Assembly (NCBI RefSeq): GCF_052060015.1
Contig: NZ_JBPODZ010000002.1
Location: forward strand, 297,015-361,014
DNA: 64,000 bases
Direction of reading: 5' to 3'
Source of the DNA: Arhodomonas sp052060015
Lineage (GTDB): Bacteria; Pseudomonadota; Gammaproteobacteria; Nitrococcales; Nitrococcaceae
A program made the translations under genes and the position numbers. Below, in pieces: positions 61,152-64,000 of the stretch; position 1 is the stretch's first letter; every line of letters starts with the position of its first letter. The notes beneath the pieces were generated by a model. That model saw only the letters and a program-made list of their open reading frames with translations. It was not told the DNA's origin and did not search any database.

Positions 61152-63278
61152 ATGGGGACAGCAAACAGATTGACACGCGCTGCGGGGCGCAGCGCGGCGA
61201 TGCTGACGGTCGCGGCCGTGATAGCGCTCCTCGCCGGGGCTTGCGACGGCTCAGGCGACGATGGCGACATGACCGCGAGCCGGGCCATTGGCCCGGATGG
61301 TGGCACCGTCACATCGGCGGACGGTCGCCTGGTGCTCGATTTCCCGGAAGGCGCGCTGCCGACCGAGAACACCATTACCATCGAGCGGCTCCCGACCGGC
61401 GAGTTGCCCTCGGAGTTCCAGGGGGTCGAGGCCGAGAGCGCGTACGCGCTCGGCCCCGACGGCTTGTCGTTCGACGAGCCGGTGCGGGTGCATTTCGACA
61501 CGCAGGCCGATCCCGCCAATGCCGAGGGCACCCTCGAGGCCCCCACGGGGCTACTGCTGACCGAGGGCAACGGAACCGCCACGCCGATCCCCGATCAGCA
61601 GACCCGTTTGACGCCCGATGGCGTGTTACGTACCGGCACACTCCGGCACTTCAGTACGATCACCAGCACGCTCGGCAGCGGCGTGGTCACCATCTCCGGC
61701 GTGCCCCACACGATGGTCGAAGGGGAGACGTTCACGGCGAAGGTAACGGTGGCCGTGGAGCCGTTCGCGGACGAGGCGATCGGGATCCGCGAAGCTCGCT
61801 ATCGCGACGACGTGGCCGGTGATGCGCGGATCGTGCCTCCCGAGACACCCGAGTTCGAGATCGCCCTGACCTCGCCGGCCGAGCCGCCACCCGAGAAAGT
61901 GCGGCTCGTGCGGGCCGAGATCGAGTACCGATGCCGGGATGAAGGAGTGCAGGAATATACGCCCACTGTGGATTTTACTCCGATCAACCAACCCGATCGG
62001 CGAGACGTCCCGCATTCGGTAGGTCTGCGGCAGGCGGTTTTCTGCCTCGACCCGGACGCCCCGCAATCGGCCCTCACTGCCGACGAGGATCTGCTCGCCG
62101 CACTTTCCCCGGGCGCGATCCGTCGCGATGTCAGTCAGCTATTCCAGGTTCAGGCCGAATTGGAGGTGAATGAGCCGGTCGACATCGTTGACACCGTCAT
62201 CACCACGACGAAACCCGGCGTCGTGAGCTTCCCGCCGACGCTGGCGTCCTCGAATGTGAACACCCGTGACCTCCGGCCCACTCCGCTCAATACCGCACAA
62301 GGGTCTGTGTTCACGGTCGTTCGCGACCTGAGTCCGGGCCTGACATCGCGCCAGACATTCACCTACGAGTGCATCGCGGAGGGCGAAACCCGACTGGTCT
62401 ATGCCTTCAGCGGGCGCGAGACCATCCTGACAACGGACGTCGCGTGCACGTCGGGTGACGTTGCCGACGGTGGTGGCGGGTCCGGGGAGCCGGAATCGGA
62501 AGCCGGGCTCCTCATCAGCAACACCACCCGGGAGTTCGACGGCTCGCCGAAGCCGGTCACGGTCTCCACGGATCCGAGCGGGCTCGACGTGGAGGTCACC
62601 TACGACGGCAGCCCCGAGCCTCCGGTCAATGCGGGTACCTATAACGTGGTCGCGACGGTTCAGGACGACGCCTTCATGGGCGAAGCGGTCGCGACATTGG
62701 CCATCGAGAAGGCTTCGGCAGGGATCCTCATCACGGAAACGATCCAACAGTTCGACGGCGACCCGAAGCCCGTAACGGTGTTGACCAGCCCGGAGGGCCT
62801 GAGCACGACGATCACCTATGACGGTCGCGAGCAGGCCCCCAGTGCGGTGGGCACCTACGAGGTGGAAGCCACGGTTTCGGACGACAATTACGAAGGCACG
62901 GCGACCGGCACCCTTGAGATCGTGGATTCCACCCCGGAAGAGCCGCCGCAGGTCGACGCGAGCCCGGTGAGTCAGCTCATCGAGCACACCATCGGTGGCT
63001 CGCCCTGCCCCACACCGGGGCAACCGATCACGGTGGAGGTCACGGGCGGCGGGTCGGGCGAGGCCAGCGTCTCGGCTGAGGTCAGCGCGGGATTCCTTGC
63101 CGTGACGCCAACCTCGACCGCCACCACCCAAGGCACCGCGAGCTATCAGCCCGAGTTCACCTGTAGCGGCTTTGAGAATGGCCTGAACACGGGGACCATC
63201 ACCTTCAGCGGCGCGGACGCCGAGACCGGGACCGCCTTCGAGCCCGTGAGCGTCGAGGTTCGCGTCGACGTCCAGTGA
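61152..63278 (+). CDS. Large surface lipoprotein with ZU5-like N-terminal region and MBG repeats
   Basis: A 708-residue lipoprotein. The lipobox is LLAGAC (Cys near residue 31). A region resembling ZU5 follows (AIGPDGGTVTSADGRLVLDFPEGALPTENTITI; LGPDGLSFDEPVRVHFD). The centre has a few Cys, unusual for a surface protein. Two tandem MBG-type repeats lie around residues 455-595, each with REFDG-/QQFDG-PKPVTV, then VTYDG/ITYDG and NAGTYNVVAT/AVGTYEVEAT, ending in an ATLAIE or TGTLEIV strand. A final Thr/Ser-rich domain with Cys pairs completes it. It is probably an outer-membrane or surface adhesin-like protein; substrate unknown. Strongly acidic. Confidence 0.8.
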   Translation: MGTANRLTRAAGRSAAMLTVAAVIALLAGACDGSGDDGDMTASRAIGPDGGTVTSADGRLVLDFPEGALPTENTITIERLPTGELPSEFQGVEAESAYALGPDGLSFDEPVRVHFDTQADPANAEGTLEAPTGLLLTEGNGTATPIPDQQTRLTPDGVLRTGTLRHFSTITSTLGSGVVTISGVPHTMVEGETFTAKVTVAVEPFADEAIGIREARYRDDVAGDARIVPPETPEFEIALTSPAEPPPEKVRLVRAEIEYRCRDEGVQEYTPTVDFTPINQPDRRDVPHSVGLRQAVFCLDPDAPQSALTADEDLLAALSPGAIRRDVSQLFQVQAELEVNEPVDIVDTVITTTKPGVVSFPPTLASSNVNTRDLRPTPLNTAQGSVFTVVRDLSPGLTSRQTFTYECIAEGETRLVYAFSGRETILTTDVACTSGDVADGGGGSGEPESEAGLLISNTTREFDGSPKPVTVSTDPSGLDVEVTYDGSPEPPVNAGTYNVVATVQDDAFMGEAVATLAIEKASAGILITETIQQFDGDPKPVTVLTSPEGLSTTITYDGREQAPSAVGTYEVEATVSDDNYEGTATGTLEIVDSTPEEPPQVDASPVSQLIEHTIGGSPCPTPGQPITVEVTGGGSGEASVSAEVSAGFLAVTPTSTATTQGTASYQPEFTCSGFENGLNTGTITFSGADAETGTAFEPVSVEVRVDVQ

Positions 63279-63292
63279 TGCCGGAACGCTCC

Positions 63293-63398
63293 CGCCCCCC
63301 GAAACGGGGGCGTATGACTCGCTGCGGGCGGTTTCGCGGCGCCAGCGCGGGCCCAGGGACCGGCCGACCGAGGCGCCGGCCGCCCCTGGGCGGCCGGC
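63293..63398. terminator. Two hairpins between convergent genes
   Basis: CGCCCCC (63293-63299) pairs with GGGGGCG (63306-63312). Further on, GCCGGCCGCCC (63375-63385) pairs with GGGCGGCCGGC (63388-63398), a perfect 11-bp stem with a 2-nt loop. Both lie in the 133-bp gap between the lipoprotein and the GST fragment. No long T-run is present. Confidence 0.45.
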
Positions 63399-63411
63399 TT
63401 CAGGGCTGCGA

Positions 63412-63957
63412 TCAAACCGAACGGAAGTCCACCGCGGGGCCGGCGGGCACGATGGTCGGATCCAGTTCCCCCAGCTCGTCGTAGTAGTGCGCCTTGATGT
63501 GATCAAGGCGCACTGTCTCGGCAACCCCTGGCACCCGATACATGCGCCGGGTGAAGGCGGTCAGGGCTGGGTAATCGATGAGCCGATGAAGGTTGCAGCG
63601 CAACGCCCCATGATAGGCAGCGTCGAAGCGCACCAGGATGCAGAACAGGTGCCAGTCGCTCTCGGTGATGCGCTCGCCCAGCAAGTAGGGCTGGCGGCCG
63701 AGGCGCTGTTCGAGCTCCGCGAGCGTCTCGAATAGCTCGCCCACGCTGCGATCATAGTCGACCTGCGTCCGGGCAAATCCGGCCCTATACACCCCCGCGC
63801 AGACCCGTGGCAGGATCTCGGCGTTAAGGGCGTCGATGGCCGCCCGCCGCGACGGCGGGTAGAAGTCCACGGAGGCGTCGCCCCAGCGGTCGAAGGCGGA
63901 GTTCAGGATGCGCATGATGTCGTTGTGGAATCCTTGCGATGAGGAACGCAGTTCCAC
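63412..63957 (-). pseudogene. 5'-truncated glutathionyl-hydroquinone reductase (Xi-class GST) fragment
   Basis: About 172 residues match the C-terminal helical half of YqjG/EcsG-type glutathionyl-hydroquinone reductases (HNDIMRILNSAFDRWGDASVDFYPP; LGRQPYLLGERITESDWHLFCILVRFDAAYHGALRCNLHRLIDYPALTAF; VRLDHIKAHYYDE). Intact family members have about 310-330 residues with an N-terminal thioredoxin domain and active-site Cys; that half is missing. Just upstream of the match, from about 63927, the frame enters 22-bp tandem repeats and stays open to the window edge, so a start cannot be fixed (GTG at 63957 is shown). It could be a broken gene or a fragment of a larger frame outside the window. Confidence 0.6.
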
Positions 63958-64000
63958 GGGAACAGGAACGCGATTCCAGGCGATGAGGAATGCGGTTCCA
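63936..64000. repeat. 22-bp tandem repeat with internal palindromes
   Basis: Three units of 22, 22 and at least 21 bp (63936, 63958, 63980) cover the window end. Each carries a small palindrome: GGAAC-GCA-GTTCC, GGAAC-GCG-ATTCC, GGAAT-GCG-GTTCC. Units 1 and 3 begin GCGATGAG; unit 2 begins GGGAACAG. The array probably continues past the window. It abuts the truncated GST gene. Confidence 0.65.

Overview
This is a gene-dense, high-GC chromosomal segment of a gammaproteobacterium. The gene order (serC-gyrA-ppiA-mtnA; mtaD-ubiG-HAD phosphatase-yciK; yciO-trpS-scpA-scpB-rluB; leuS-lptE-holA-proA-nadD-rsfS-rlmH-maf-rng-yhdP-nit-tldD-pmbA; miaB-phoH-ybeY-corC-lnt) is the housekeeping layout of Pseudomonas- and Ectothiorhodospira-like lineages. 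Several exported proteins are strongly acidic, which would suit a halophile of the Ectothiorhodospiraceae type. That placement is inference; no rRNA or tRNA gene was seen to test it.

Region 1 (1-18189): the 5' part of serC, then gyrA, a periplasmic cyclophilin and mtnA on the minus strand. A plus-strand run carries an MTA/SAH deaminase, ubiG, a MupP/Gph-like phosphatase, a degenerate squalene/phytoene-synthase-fold protein and a YciK-like reductase, then an orphan domain resembling the N-terminus of Ycf46 ATPases. After dodecin, an alpha/beta hydrolase and a lipoprotein come the yciO-to-endonuclease III operon (minus) and a yciI-bolA-ppiC operon (plus). Region 2 (18186-35788): a REP/BIME-type repeat cluster, then one very long, tightly coupled minus-strand array from leuS down to pmbA, with ybeL divergent from leuS.

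Region 3 (35796-41220) is the most unusual part. A membrane PAS-PAS-GGDEF-EAL protein, a double-domain KaiC with a long charged coiled-coil tail, a KaiB and two overlapping very small membrane proteins lie between the lnt and leuS clusters, which are close neighbours in E. coli and many relatives. It looks like a clock- or timer-like KaiBC module tied to cyclic-di-GMP signalling. Region 4 (41220-48861): a class II glutamine amidotransferase, lnt, corC, ybeY, phoH, miaB and ugd.

Region 5 (48930-56332) is an accessory catabolic cluster: an AraC regulator divergent from SDR - StyA-like flavin monooxygenase - flavin reductase - outer-membrane transporter - phytoene-desaturase-like FAD oxidoreductase, followed by a LysR regulator with a palindromic promoter. 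It probably oxidises an aromatic such as styrene or indole. Region 6 (56461-64000) is mostly lineage-specific: two unrecognised membrane proteins, two small exported proteins, a DUF1127 protein, a dehalogenase-like hydrolase with an Asp nucleophile, a 708-residue MBG-repeat lipoprotein with its own -10 box and operator-like palindrome, and a 5'-truncated glutathionyl-hydroquinone-reductase fragment abutting a 22-bp tandem repeat at the window edge. No stretch longer than 300 bases lacks a gene. No CRISPR array, IS transposase or RNA gene was recognised.
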